7,627 nucleotides of DNA from an uncultured bacterium (GCA_905215145.1 CAJMOW010000060.1:1-7627), one strand, 5' to 3'. Counted from the stretch's first letter, positions 1-6,058 are shown. Notes: generated by a model from the sequence alone, not told the origin. Numbers and translations: made by a program.

Positions 1-900
1 TATATCGATGCACCAGGGGGACTTATAAATGTTAATGATAAAATAAAAATAGAAAATTCGAATGAAATTAATGGTAGTATAAATTTAGCTTACGTTTCAG
101 AACTAAAAGCAACTATTCCGGTATATTTATATGCACTCATAAATAAAGATTATGATATAGTTAAATTAGATGAAATTAAATATGATAACGAAACAGTAGA
201 AGAAGCCTTATATAGAAATGATTTATTATTAAAAGAATCAATTAATAATGCAACACTTGTAGCTTTTAAAAAAGCAGGAAAAACAGTTAATATAATAACT
301 AATAAAATATATGTTACACATATAGAAGATAAAAATACAACTGATTTAAAAATAGGTGATCAAATAATAAAAATCGATAATACCCCAATATTTAATAAAG
401 AACAATTATACAATATCTTATCTAACTATAAAGAAAATGATGAAATAAAAATAACTGTTATAAACAACCAACAAGAATATATCAGAACAGCTAAAATGAA
501 AAAACTAAATGATAGAATAGTTATTGGAATATTAATATCAGAATTATATGATTTAAATACAGATCCTAACATACAATTTAATTTTGATAAATCAGAAACA
601 GGACCATCTGGTGGACTTATGCTTTCACTTGCTATATATGATTATTTAACAAATGAAGATATTGCAAGAAACAGAAAAATTGTTGGAACAGGTACTATCG
701 ATAGCGATGGTAAAGTTGGAAGCATTGGTGGAGTAAAATACAAATTAAAAGGTGCAGTAAAAAACAAAGCTGATATATTTATAGTTCCGGATGGTGAAAA
801 CTACGAAGAAGTTATGAAATTAGTTAATGAAAACAACTATAATATAAAAATAATTAAGGCAATAACACTAGATAATGTCATAGAAGAATTAAAAAAATAA
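1..900 (+). CDS. PDZ and Lon (S16) domain membrane protease, SepM/YlbL (DdcP) family, 5' truncated by window edge
   Basis: The reading frame is open from base 1, giving 299 residues with no start visible; the ATG at 496 is an internal methionine. The family is a membrane-anchored serine protease acting outside the cell: SepM trims competence peptide in streptococci, and YlbL/DdcP clears the division inhibitor YneA after DNA damage in Bacillus. Visible parts are an N-terminal beta-rich region starting with an APGGL motif, an AFKKAGK segment near residue 90, and a PDZ domain (about 95-155) with KIGDQIIKIDNTPI. The S16 domain has TGPSGG with catalytic Ser203 and GGVKYK with catalytic Lys246. The Ser-Lys distance is 43 residues, as in E. 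coli Lon (S679/K722). No ATPase domain is present, which separates it from Lon. The missing part should be a short cytoplasmic end and one membrane anchor. Family assignment is firm; the substrate here is unknown. Confidence 0.93.
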   Translation, partial: YIDAPGGLINVNDKIKIENSNEINGSINLAYVSELKATIPVYLYALINKDYDIVKLDEIKYDNETVEEALYRNDLLLKESINNATLVAFKKAGKTVNIITNKIYVTHIEDKNTTDLKIGDQIIKIDNTPIFNKEQLYNILSNYKENDEIKITVINNQQEYIRTAKMKKLNDRIVIGILISELYDLNTDPNIQFNFDKSETGPSGGLMLSLAIYDYLTNEDIARNRKIVGTGTIDSDGKVGSIGGVKYKLKGAVKNKADIFIVPDGENYEEVMKLVNENNYNIKIIKAITLDNVIEELKK

Positions 901-935
901 AAACTCTATAAGATGTTTCATCAAATAGAGTTTTT
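899..935. terminator. Bidirectional intrinsic terminator between convergent genes
   Basis: An 11-bp stem pairs 899-909 with 925-935 (core AAACTCTAT with ATAGAGTTT). Inside it a 2x2 A/A internal loop is followed by a second 4-bp stem, GATG (912-915) with CATC (919-922), closed by a TTT loop. T-rich sequence follows on the plus strand (931-940), and an A-rich run precedes it (889-903), which gives a U tract in the other direction. It overlaps the stop codon of the protease gene (898-900) and that of the leftward gene (934-936), so it should end both transcripts. This is the strongest hairpin of the three seen. Confidence 0.82.
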
Positions 936-1203
936 ATTTCATATTTTTTTCAACATAAAATACCAATCTTAATAAATCAACAATTAATAATATTCCAATT
1001 ATATTTAGTAGAAAAAACAAGAACATATTTTTATTAAAATTACCTATACCATTAAAAAGACATAACCCAATTAATACTAAATAAAATAATATACAACCAA
1101 TAAAAATTCCATATCTTTTAGCTGGTTTAGTTTTTTTATTAGTAATAATTGATATAAGACCACCATCCATCATTGCTTGGGCCATATTATAAGAATTTTT
1201 CAT
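934..1203 (-). CDS. Small two-helix membrane protein of unknown function (89 aa)
   Basis: I do not recognise this family. The 89-residue product has a polar N-terminus (1-30) with a MAQAMMDGGLISIIT stretch and a basic patch (KKTKPAKR, 23-30). Two hydrophobic segments follow at about 32-51 and 59-83, joined by a short NGIGNFNKN loop, and it ends in a charged tail (EKNMK). The positive patch before the first helix suggests both ends lie in the cytoplasm. The start is supported by a GGAGG site at 1214-1210, six bases before ATG, and by a TTGAAA-17-TATACT promoter just upstream. It is a single-gene unit convergent with the protease gene and divergent from mutS. It is a real gene because of its strong signals and plausible membrane topology. 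A role as substrate or partner of the neighbouring protease is speculation. Confidence 0.78.
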   Translation of the reverse strand: MKNSYNMAQAMMDGGLISIITNKKTKPAKRYGIFIGCILFYLVLIGLCLFNGIGNFNKNMFLFFLLNIIGILLIVDLLRLVFYVEKNMK

Positions 1204-1209
1204 ATCCTA

Positions 1210-1214
1210 CCTCC
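1210..1214 (-). promoter_or_regulatory. Ribosome binding site GGAGG of the 89-aa gene
   Basis: GGAGG on the minus strand lies six bases upstream of the ATG at 1203, the canonical distance for a Bacillota Shine-Dalgarno. It fixes the start codon of this otherwise unrecognised gene. Confidence 0.8.
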
Positions 1215-1221
1215 AATAGAT

Positions 1222-1250
1222 AGTATATAAAAATAATCAAAAATTTTCAA
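1222..1250 (-). promoter_or_regulatory. SigA-type promoter of the 89-aa membrane protein gene
   Basis: Read leftwards, a -35 box TTGAAA (1250-1245, 5/6 match) is followed by a 17-nt spacer and a -10 box TATACT (1227-1222, 5/6). Seven bases after the -10 box the GGAGG ribosome binding site begins at 1214, so the predicted leader is only about 11-12 nt. No LexA-type palindrome or other operator is visible. Confidence 0.65.
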
Positions 1251-1281
1251 TACTTACTTTAAATATATAGGTAAAATAATA

Positions 1282-1310
1282 ATGATAATTAAAATAATTT
1301 ATGGTATAAT
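1282..1310 (+). promoter_or_regulatory. Extended -10 promoter of mutS
   Basis: A perfect TATAAT (1305-1310) is preceded by TGG (1302-1304), which gives an extended -10. At 17 nt distance lies a weak -35 ATGATA (1282-1287, 4/6). Six bases separate the -10 box from the GGTGAT ribosome binding site, so the likely +1 is G1317 and the leader is 9 nt. It is divergent from the promoter of the 89-aa gene, with 31 bp between their -35 boxes. Confidence 0.7.
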
Positions 1311-1316
1311 TAGTTT

Positions 1317-1322
1317 GGTGAT
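1317..1322 (+). promoter_or_regulatory. Ribosome binding site GGTGAT of mutS, at the predicted transcript 5' end
   Basis: GGTGAT matches the downstream half of the full anti-16S sequence AGGAGGTGAT and ends three bases before the mutS ATG. This short spacing is what pairing through that half requires. It supports the ATG at 1326 as the start. Confidence 0.7.
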
Positions 1323-1325
1323 AAA

Positions 1326-3860
1326 ATGAAACTATCAGAAGTAGATATAGCAAAAGTTTCACCTGGAATAAAGCAATATATTGATGTAAAAAAATCAAAT
1401 CCAGATGTAATAATATTTTTTAGGTTAGGAGATTTTTATGAAATGTTTTTTGAAGATGCAGTAAACATTTCAAGAGAATTAGAACTAACACTTACAAGTA
1501 AAAATGCAGGATTAGAAGAAAGAATTCCAATGTGTGGAATACCATATCATGCTGCAAAATTATATATAGACAAATTAGTAGAGAAGGGCTACAAAGTAGG
1601 AATTTGTGAACAATTAGAAGATCCTAAAAAGGCAAAAGGAATAGTAAAAAGAGATATAGTACAAATAGTTAGTAAAGGAACTATAATGGATAACGAATCT
1701 CTAAAAGAATATGAAAACAATTATATTGGTAATATAGTTGATTTTAATCATGTATATGGAGTTAGTTATATTGATATATCAACAGGTGAAGTAAACGTAT
1801 TTTTAATAGAACATAATAATACTAAATTAGTAAGTGAAATTGTTAGTATAGGAATAAAAGAAGTAATTGTAACTGATAAAGTAGACATATCTATAACTTC
1901 TATACTAGAAAACCAATTTAAAATAACTACTACTATATCAAACGATGAAAGTAATACAGAATATGAATATGTCTATAAAGATATAGAAGATATAAGATAC
2001 ATAGAAACACTAAAACACCTACTTACATATATATCAAATACACAAAAAAGGAACCTTTCGCATCTACAACATGCAACAATAAAAGAAAATAAAAATTTCT
2101 TAAAAATGGATATACATACAAAAAGAAATTTAGAATTAACTGAAACATTACGTTTAAAACAAAGAAATTATTCATTAATATGGTTACTTGATAAAACAAA
2201 AACAGCAATGGGTTCAAGAATGCTTAAAAACTTCATAGAAAATCCATTGATAGATTCAAAAGAAATAAATAGAAGATATGATTATGTAGAAACATTATTA
2301 AAAGAGTTTATAATAAAAAGTGATCTAGAAAAATATTTATTTGAGGTATATGATTTAGAAAGATTAAGTGGTAGAATTGCGTTTGGTTCTGCAAATGCTA
2401 GAGATTTACTACAACTTAAAAATTCACTTAAATTTTTACCATACATAAAAGAAATATTAGAAAAAATAAATTATGATAAGACAATAGATACATTAGATGA
2501 ATTATATGACTTACTTGAAAAAAGTATATATGAAAATCCTCCTGTATCATTAAAAGAAGGATATTTAATAAAAGAAGGATATGATAAAGATCTAGATGAA
2601 TTAAAAAATCTAAGAAAAGGTGGCAAAGATTTTGTTGCACGTTTTGAAATAGAAGAAAAAGAAAGAACAGGAATAAAAAATTTAAAAGTAGGCTATAATA
2701 GAGTGTTTGGTTACTATATAGAAATTAGTAAAGGAAACACAAATTTAATAAAAGAAGAGTACGGATATGAAAGAAGACAAACATTAAGTAACTGTGAAAG
2801 ATATATAAGTCCAATTTTAAAAGAAAAAGAATCCCTTATATTAAATGCAGAAGAAAAAATAATTGATTTGGAATATGAATTATTTAATTTAATTAAAAAT
2901 AAAGTCAAAGAATATATTCCTAAACTTCAAAACATATCTAAAGTTATAAGTGAAATCGATGTTTTGCAATCATTTGCTACAGTAACTGAAGAAAATAACT
3001 ATGTAAGACCAACAATAACAGAACAGGAAATAGAAATAATAGATGGAAGACACCCTGTTGTAGAAAAAGTACTTGAAGGAAAAGAATATGTTGAAAATGA
3101 CATAATAATGGATAAAAACACAAATATATTATTAATAACTGGTCCAAATATGGCTGGTAAATCTACTTATATGAGACAAATGGCTATAATAGCTATAATG
3201 GCTCAAATAGGTTGCTTTGTGCCTGCTAAAAGCGCTAAAATACCTATTTTTGATGCAATATATACAAGAATAGGTGCTAGTGATGATTTAGTAAGTGGTG
3301 AATCAACATTTATGGTAGAAATGTTAGAAGCAAATAATGCTATTTCAAACGCTACTAATAAAAGTTTAATATTATTTGATGAACTTGGTAGAGGAACAGC
3401 AACATTTGATGGAATGGCTTTAGCGCAAGCTATAATTGAATATATACATGATAATATAAAAGCTAAAACATTATTTTCAACCCATTATCATGAACTTACT
3501 GATCTTGAAAACACATTAAAAACATTAAAAAATGTTCATGTTAGTGCACATGAAGAAAATGGTAATATAACGTTCTTACACAAAATTAAAAATGGTAGCA
3601 TTGATAAAAGTTATGGTATACATGTTGCTAAACTTGCAAATCTTCCATCAGTATTAATTAATAGAGCAAATCAAATACTAAATGTATATGAAAATAAAGA
3701 AATGAAAAGAGATATAAAAATTCAAGAATCACTTCCTATAGAAGAATTAATCCCAAAAGAAAGTGAAATTGAAAAATACGTAAAATCAATCAATCCACTT
3801 GAAATAACACCACTTGAAGCTTTAAATATATTATATAAATTAAAAGAAAAAATAAAATAG
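1326..3860 (+). CDS. mutS: DNA mismatch repair protein MutS (844 aa)
   Basis: MutS dimers scan DNA, bind mispairs and small loops, and use ATP to form a sliding clamp that recruits MutL. All family landmarks are present. The N-terminal mismatch-binding domain carries GDFYEMF with the Phe-x-Glu pair F37/E39, followed by MCGIPYHA. The lever/clamp region contains RNLELTETLR and TAMGSRML. The C-terminal ATPase has Walker A GPNMAGKS (606-613), SGESTFMVEM, Walker B FDELGRG with D685/E686, STHYHEL, and DKSYGIHVAKLANLP. The length is normal for MutS1. The signature reads GRGTATFDG, with Ala692 where Ser is usual. Residues 800-805 (QESLPI) look like a beta-clamp binding hexapeptide near the place where B. 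subtilis MutS has one. It is the first gene of a unit with the amidohydrolase 9 nt downstream; mutL, the common neighbour in Bacillota, does not follow it. Confidence 0.98.
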   Translation: MKLSEVDIAKVSPGIKQYIDVKKSNPDVIIFFRLGDFYEMFFEDAVNISRELELTLTSKNAGLEERIPMCGIPYHAAKLYIDKLVEKGYKVGICEQLEDPKKAKGIVKRDIVQIVSKGTIMDNESLKEYENNYIGNIVDFNHVYGVSYIDISTGEVNVFLIEHNNTKLVSEIVSIGIKEVIVTDKVDISITSILENQFKITTTISNDESNTEYEYVYKDIEDIRYIETLKHLLTYISNTQKRNLSHLQHATIKENKNFLKMDIHTKRNLELTETLRLKQRNYSLIWLLDKTKTAMGSRMLKNFIENPLIDSKEINRRYDYVETLLKEFIIKSDLEKYLFEVYDLERLSGRIAFGSANARDLLQLKNSLKFLPYIKEILEKINYDKTIDTLDELYDLLEKSIYENPPVSLKEGYLIKEGYDKDLDELKNLRKGGKDFVARFEIEEKERTGIKNLKVGYNRVFGYYIEISKGNTNLIKEEYGYERRQTLSNCERYISPILKEKESLILNAEEKIIDLEYELFNLIKNKVKEYIPKLQNISKVISEIDVLQSFATVTEENNYVRPTITEQEIEIIDGRHPVVEKVLEGKEYVENDIIMDKNTNILLITGPNMAGKSTYMRQMAIIAIMAQIGCFVPAKSAKIPIFDAIYTRIGASDDLVSGESTFMVEMLEANNAISNATNKSLILFDELGRGTATFDGMALAQAIIEYIHDNIKAKTLFSTHYHELTDLENTLKTLKNVHVSAHEENGNITFLHKIKNGSIDKSYGIHVAKLANLPSVLINRANQILNVYENKEMKRDIKIQESLPIEELIPKESEIEKYVKSINPLEITPLEALNILYKLKEKIK

Positions 3861-3863
3861 GAG
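3859..3863 (+). promoter_or_regulatory. Ribosome binding site AGGAG of the amidohydrolase, overlapping the mutS stop
   Basis: AGGAG begins inside the mutS TAG stop codon and lies six bases before the ATG at 3870. No promoter or terminator fits in the 9-nt gap, which supports cotranscription with mutS. Confidence 0.75.
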
Positions 3864-3869
3864 ATATAT

Positions 3870-5150
3870 ATGAAAATATTAATTAAAAATGGTTTAGTTG
3901 TTACAGTAAATAAAAATGATGAAATAAAAAAAATGGATATTTTAATAGAAAACGATGAAATAAAATTTCTAGGTGATTATAATGGACCATATGACAAACT
4001 AATTAATGCGGAAAATAAAGTAATAATGCCAGGTCTTATAAATACTCATACACACTTAGGAATGTCTATTTTTAGAGGTACTAGTGATGGTCTTCCATTG
4101 ATGAGTTGGTTAAATGATAAAATTTGGCCTATTGAAGACAAATTAACATCTAAAGATATATATTATTCAAATTTAATTTCTTGTATTGAAATGATTAAAA
4201 CAGGTACTACTATGTGTAATGATATGTATTTTGGTGTTGATGAAGGAATAAAAGCAATTATTGAATCTAAAATTAGATGTGTATACACTAGATGTTTAAA
4301 TGATCCAGATGAGTTTGGTGATAGAAAAATTGAAGAATTTCTAGAAATGTATAATAAATATAAAGATACAAATCCATTAATAACATTTAGTGTTGCGCCA
4401 CATTCCATGTATACATGCTCATATAACTATTTAGAAAAACTAAAAAAAATAGCTGATAAAAACAACTTATTAATACATATACATAGTAGTGAAAATCTAG
4501 AAGAAATGAATACAATAAAAGAAAAATATAATATGACACCAATAGAATTATTAAATAAACTTGGATATTTAAATAACAAATTAGTAATTGCGCATGGTAC
4601 ATATATTACTGATAATGATATTTTACTTTTAAAAAACAAAAATGTATCAATAAGTCATAATCCAATAAGTAATCTAAACTTAGGTTGTGGAGTTGCCCCA
4701 ATAAAAAAACTAATAGATAATAACATTAATATTTCTCTTGGAACAGATGGGCAAGGAAGTGGTAACAATCTTAATATGTTCAACCACATGGGATATGTTG
4801 ATCTTCTTCAAAAAGGATTTAATCAAAATGCAAAAGCATTAGATGCATATGAGGTTATAAAAATGGCAACAATAAATGGTGCAAAAGCCCTTAATGTAGA
4901 TAATATAGTAGGTAGTATTGAAATAGGTAAAAAAGCTGATATTATAATTCTTGATATGAACAATATAGAAATATATCCAACTGTAAATTTAATATTTGAT
5001 ATAGTACATAATGTATCAATAAATAATATAGAAACAACTATAATAAATGGAAATATATTAATGGAAAATCATAAGCTTTTATTAGATATTAATATAGAAG
5101 AAGTAAAACAAAATATAGAAAAAATATTAAAGAAAACTGGTGAAAAATAA
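3870..5150 (+). CDS. mtaD: Amidohydrolase, 5'-methylthioadenosine/S-adenosylhomocysteine deaminase type (426 aa)
   Basis: This is a cytosolic metal-dependent hydrolase of the MtaD/SsnA/TrzN group, expected to deaminate S-adenosylhomocysteine, methylthioadenosine or adenosine. Metal and catalytic residues can be placed: THTH with H60 and H62, H205 (in IHSSEN), H242 (AHGTY) and D293 (GTDG), plus E89 (WPIED), H178 (APHSMYTCS), E208 and H263 (SHNP). Two arginines, R141 and R152, stand where, as I recall, the Thermotoga enzyme TM0936 uses arginines to hold the homocysteine carboxylate, which favours SAH over plain adenosine. The usual HLSET motif here reads HSSEN, with Asn209 for Thr. Length and the two-part beta-sandwich plus barrel layout are normal. 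It lies 9 nt after mutS, and its stop overlaps the next start by one base. The deaminase class is firm; the exact substrate is inferred, and a guanine or chlorohydrolase-like activity remains possible. Confidence 0.88.
   Translation: MKILIKNGLVVTVNKNDEIKKMDILIENDEIKFLGDYNGPYDKLINAENKVIMPGLINTHTHLGMSIFRGTSDGLPLMSWLNDKIWPIEDKLTSKDIYYSNLISCIEMIKTGTTMCNDMYFGVDEGIKAIIESKIRCVYTRCLNDPDEFGDRKIEEFLEMYNKYKDTNPLITFSVAPHSMYTCSYNYLEKLKKIADKNNLLIHIHSSENLEEMNTIKEKYNMTPIELLNKLGYLNNKLVIAHGTYITDNDILLLKNKNVSISHNPISNLNLGCGVAPIKKLIDNNINISLGTDGQGSGNNLNMFNHMGYVDLLQKGFNQNAKALDAYEVIKMATINGAKALNVDNIVGSIEIGKKADIIILDMNNIEIYPTVNLIFDIVHNVSINNIETTIINGNILMENHKLLLDINIEEVKQNIEKILKKTGEK
5139..5143 (+). promoter_or_regulatory. 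Ribosome binding site GGTGA inside the end of the amidohydrolase gene
   Basis: GGTGA lies within the last codons of the preceding gene, six bases before the ATG at 5150. Together with the TAATG stop-start overlap it predicts translational coupling of the two genes. Confidence 0.6.
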
Positions 5151-5539
5151 TGAAAATATTAAAAAAAGAGAACTGGTGGATATGGCTTTTACTTGCTATT
5201 TTTTCAAATGGTGGTAATGTAATTGTGCTAGGCGCACTTTTAGATGTATATAAAAAAGATTCTTGGTATTCAAAATGGTATTATTGGGTACTTGGAATAC
5301 CTTTTGTAATCCCATTTATAGCAATGGTTTGTATATTTTATTTAGAAATAATATGTAAAACAGCTTATAAATTAGAAGTATCAGGAAAAGAAATATACCT
5401 TTCACCTTATACTTGGATAATATGTCTTATAATTCCTATAATAGGATGGATATTTGGCTTAATAATGTTTATTTACCTACAAGTAGATATTTTATATAGA
5501 TTATATTTAGGCAATGGAGAAAAATATATTAATCAATAA
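5150..5539 (+). CDS. Trp-rich membrane protein with three predicted helices, function unknown (129 aa)
   Basis: The N-terminus is KKENWWIWLLL, and three hydrophobic segments lie at about 9-31, 44-68 and 87-111. The loop between the first two is aromatic (KKDSWYSKWYYW), and the tail LYRLYLGNGEKYINQ is polar. Eight tryptophans in 129 residues is far above the other genes here (13 in the whole window). Helix ends carry paired prolines (GIPFVIPF, LIIPIIGW). I believe similar proteins occur as hypotheticals in uncultured low-GC bacteria, but I cannot name a family or function. The start overlaps the amidohydrolase stop (TAATG), so it is probably translated by coupling as the last gene of the mutS unit. 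No catalytic motif, signal-peptide cleavage site or lipobox is visible. Coupling suggests it is made together with the deaminase; a transporter-accessory role is only a guess. Confidence 0.8.
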   Translation: MKILKKENWWIWLLLAIFSNGGNVIVLGALLDVYKKDSWYSKWYYWVLGIPFVIPFIAMVCIFYLEIICKTAYKLEVSGKEIYLSPYTWIICLIIPIIGWIFGLIMFIYLQVDILYRLYLGNGEKYINQ

Positions 5540-5550
5540 TATATTTTTTT
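5520..5550 (+). terminator. Candidate intrinsic terminator ending the mutS unit
   Basis: An 11-bp hairpin made only of A-T pairs joins 5520-5530 (AAAAATATATT) and 5538-5548 (AATATATTTTT) around a 7-nt loop, with the T run reaching 5550. It overlaps the TAA stop at 5537-5539. Its place between a stop codon and a new promoter supports the role, but the stem has no G-C pair, so it may be weak. Confidence 0.5.
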
Positions 5551-5552
5551 AC

Positions 5553-5581
5553 TTGATTTTAAATTTAAATTTATATATACT
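5553..5581 (+). promoter_or_regulatory. SigA-type promoter of the gene at 5603
   Basis: A -35 box TTGATT (5553-5558, 4/6) is followed by a 17-nt spacer and a -10 box TATACT (5576-5581, 5/6). The GGAGGG ribosome binding site starts six bases later at 5588, where +1 is expected. The spacer contains a self-complementary AAATTTAAATTT tract; in such A+T-rich DNA I do not call it an operator. Confidence 0.7.
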
Positions 5582-5587
5582 TAATAT

Positions 5588-5593
5588 GGAGGG
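5588..5593 (+). promoter_or_regulatory. Ribosome binding site GGAGGG that selects ATG 5603 over TTG 5597
   Basis: GGAGGG ends nine bases before ATG 5603 but only three bases before the in-frame TTG at 5597. The spacing rules out TTG as the efficient start and makes the protein 129 aa. Confidence 0.75.
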
Positions 5594-5602
5594 TATTTGG
5601 TT

Positions 5603-5992
5603 ATGGATGTAAAAGTTAATTTTAATGGAACAGAAAAAAACAAGAACGAAATAATATATAATAATATTATTGGAACTATGGAAGATATGAATATATCTAA
5701 ACAAGAACAAATTGAATATTTAAAACAAAAAATAACATATTTAGAAAGTACATCAAGAGATAAAACAATTTTAATAGCAACTATATTAATTGGATTTATA
5801 TTTTTGTTATTTGGAACATACCTAATGAGTATAGATATTAAAATATATGGAGCAATATTTATAATTGCAAGTTTCGTTGCTGTTGTAACAAAAATTGTAT
5901 TAATGTTTAGAAAATTACAAGCATCATGTAAAGATGGAAAATTTGATACAGTTGAGCAATTAAGAAAGATATTAAATTTAAAGTTAAAGTAA
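5603..5992 (+). CDS. Small membrane protein with N-terminal coiled coil and helical hairpin, function unknown (129 aa)
   Basis: The product has a hydrophilic N-terminal half (1-52) whose second part, about 31-52 (ISKQEQIEYLKQKITYLEST), looks like a short coiled coil. Two membrane segments follow at about 55-75 and 80-102 with a very short loop (MSIDIK). The C-terminal tail (103-129) is basic and ends in a likely amphipathic helix (TVEQLRKILNLKLK). There is no signal peptide, so both ends probably face the cytoplasm. I chose the ATG at 5603 from the GGAGGG spacing; the in-frame TTG six bases upstream would add two residues. It has its own promoter, a candidate terminator wrapped around its stop, and no coupled partner, so it is monocistronic. 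I recognise no family. The cytoplasmic coiled coil on a membrane hairpin suggests self-assembly or a scaffolding role, which is inference only. Confidence 0.78.
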   Translation: MDVKVNFNGTEKNKNEIIYNNIIGTMEDMNISKQEQIEYLKQKITYLESTSRDKTILIATILIGFIFLLFGTYLMSIDIKIYGAIFIIASFVAVVTKIVLMFRKLQASCKDGKFDTVEQLRKILNLKLK

Positions 5993-6003
5993 TTTAACTT
6001 TTT
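5980..6003 (+). terminator. Candidate intrinsic terminator with the stop codon in its loop
   Basis: A 9-bp stem pairs 5980-5988 (AAAGTTAAA) with 5993-6001 (TTTAACTTT) around a GTAA tetraloop, a GNRA-type loop in RNA. The TAA stop (5990-5992) lies in that loop. T residues continue to 6003 and beyond in TTTATTTTATTTTT. There is only one G-C pair, so strength is uncertain, but its position before the nusB promoter fits. Confidence 0.55.
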
Positions 6004-6014
6004 ATTTTATTTTT

Positions 6015-6043
6015 AAGACATTTATAAAAAAATATGATAAAAT
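6015..6043 (+). promoter_or_regulatory. Extended -10 promoter of nusB-xseA
   Basis: A -10 box TAAAAT (6038-6043) is preceded by TGA (6035-6037), an extended -10 form. A partial -35 AAGACA (6015-6020, 4/6) lies 17 nt upstream. Six bases later GGTGAT begins at 6050, which is the expected +1, giving a 9-nt leader. The arrangement is base-for-base the same in spacing as the mutS promoter. Confidence 0.65.
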
Positions 6044-6048
6044 TATCT

Positions 6049-6055
6049 AGGTGAT
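6049..6055 (+). promoter_or_regulatory. Ribosome binding site AGGTGAT of nusB
   Basis: AGGTGAT gives seven bases complementary to the 16S 3' end and lies three bases before ATG 6059. Together with the mutS site it shows pairing through the GGTGAT half at very short spacing, and it fixes the nusB start. Confidence 0.7.
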
Positions 6056-6058
6056 AGA

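Noticed and set aside
496..900. Short 134-aa coding region starting at ATG 496
   Set aside because: The frame is open back to base 1, and the upstream residues are the PDZ part of the same protease. No ribosome binding site precedes 496.
1204..1325. LexA or other operator in the divergent promoter region
   Set aside because: No CGAAC...GTTCG-type palindrome is present. TCAAAAATTTTCA (1237-1249) is not a true inverted repeat and is low complexity.
2023..2908. Leftward hydrophobic reading frames opposite mutS, with similar ones opposite the deaminase and xseA
   Set aside because: They are antisense shadows of well-identified genes, rich in Leu/Phe/Tyr because A-rich codons are being read backwards, and I see no ribosome binding site support.
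3870..5164. Identical first 12 bases of the genes at 3870 and 5150 (ATGAAAATATTA) as a duplicated start region
   Set aside because: The match stops after four common codons, the proteins are unrelated, and such codons are frequent in this genome.
5557..5572. AAATTTAAATTT palindrome between -35 and -10 as a repressor site
   Set aside because: Self-complementary A/T tracts are expected by chance in this base composition, and no second copy is seen.
5597..5602. TTG at 5597 as the start of the membrane protein gene
   Set aside because: It lies only three bases from GGAGGG, which is too close. ATG 5603 has proper spacing.
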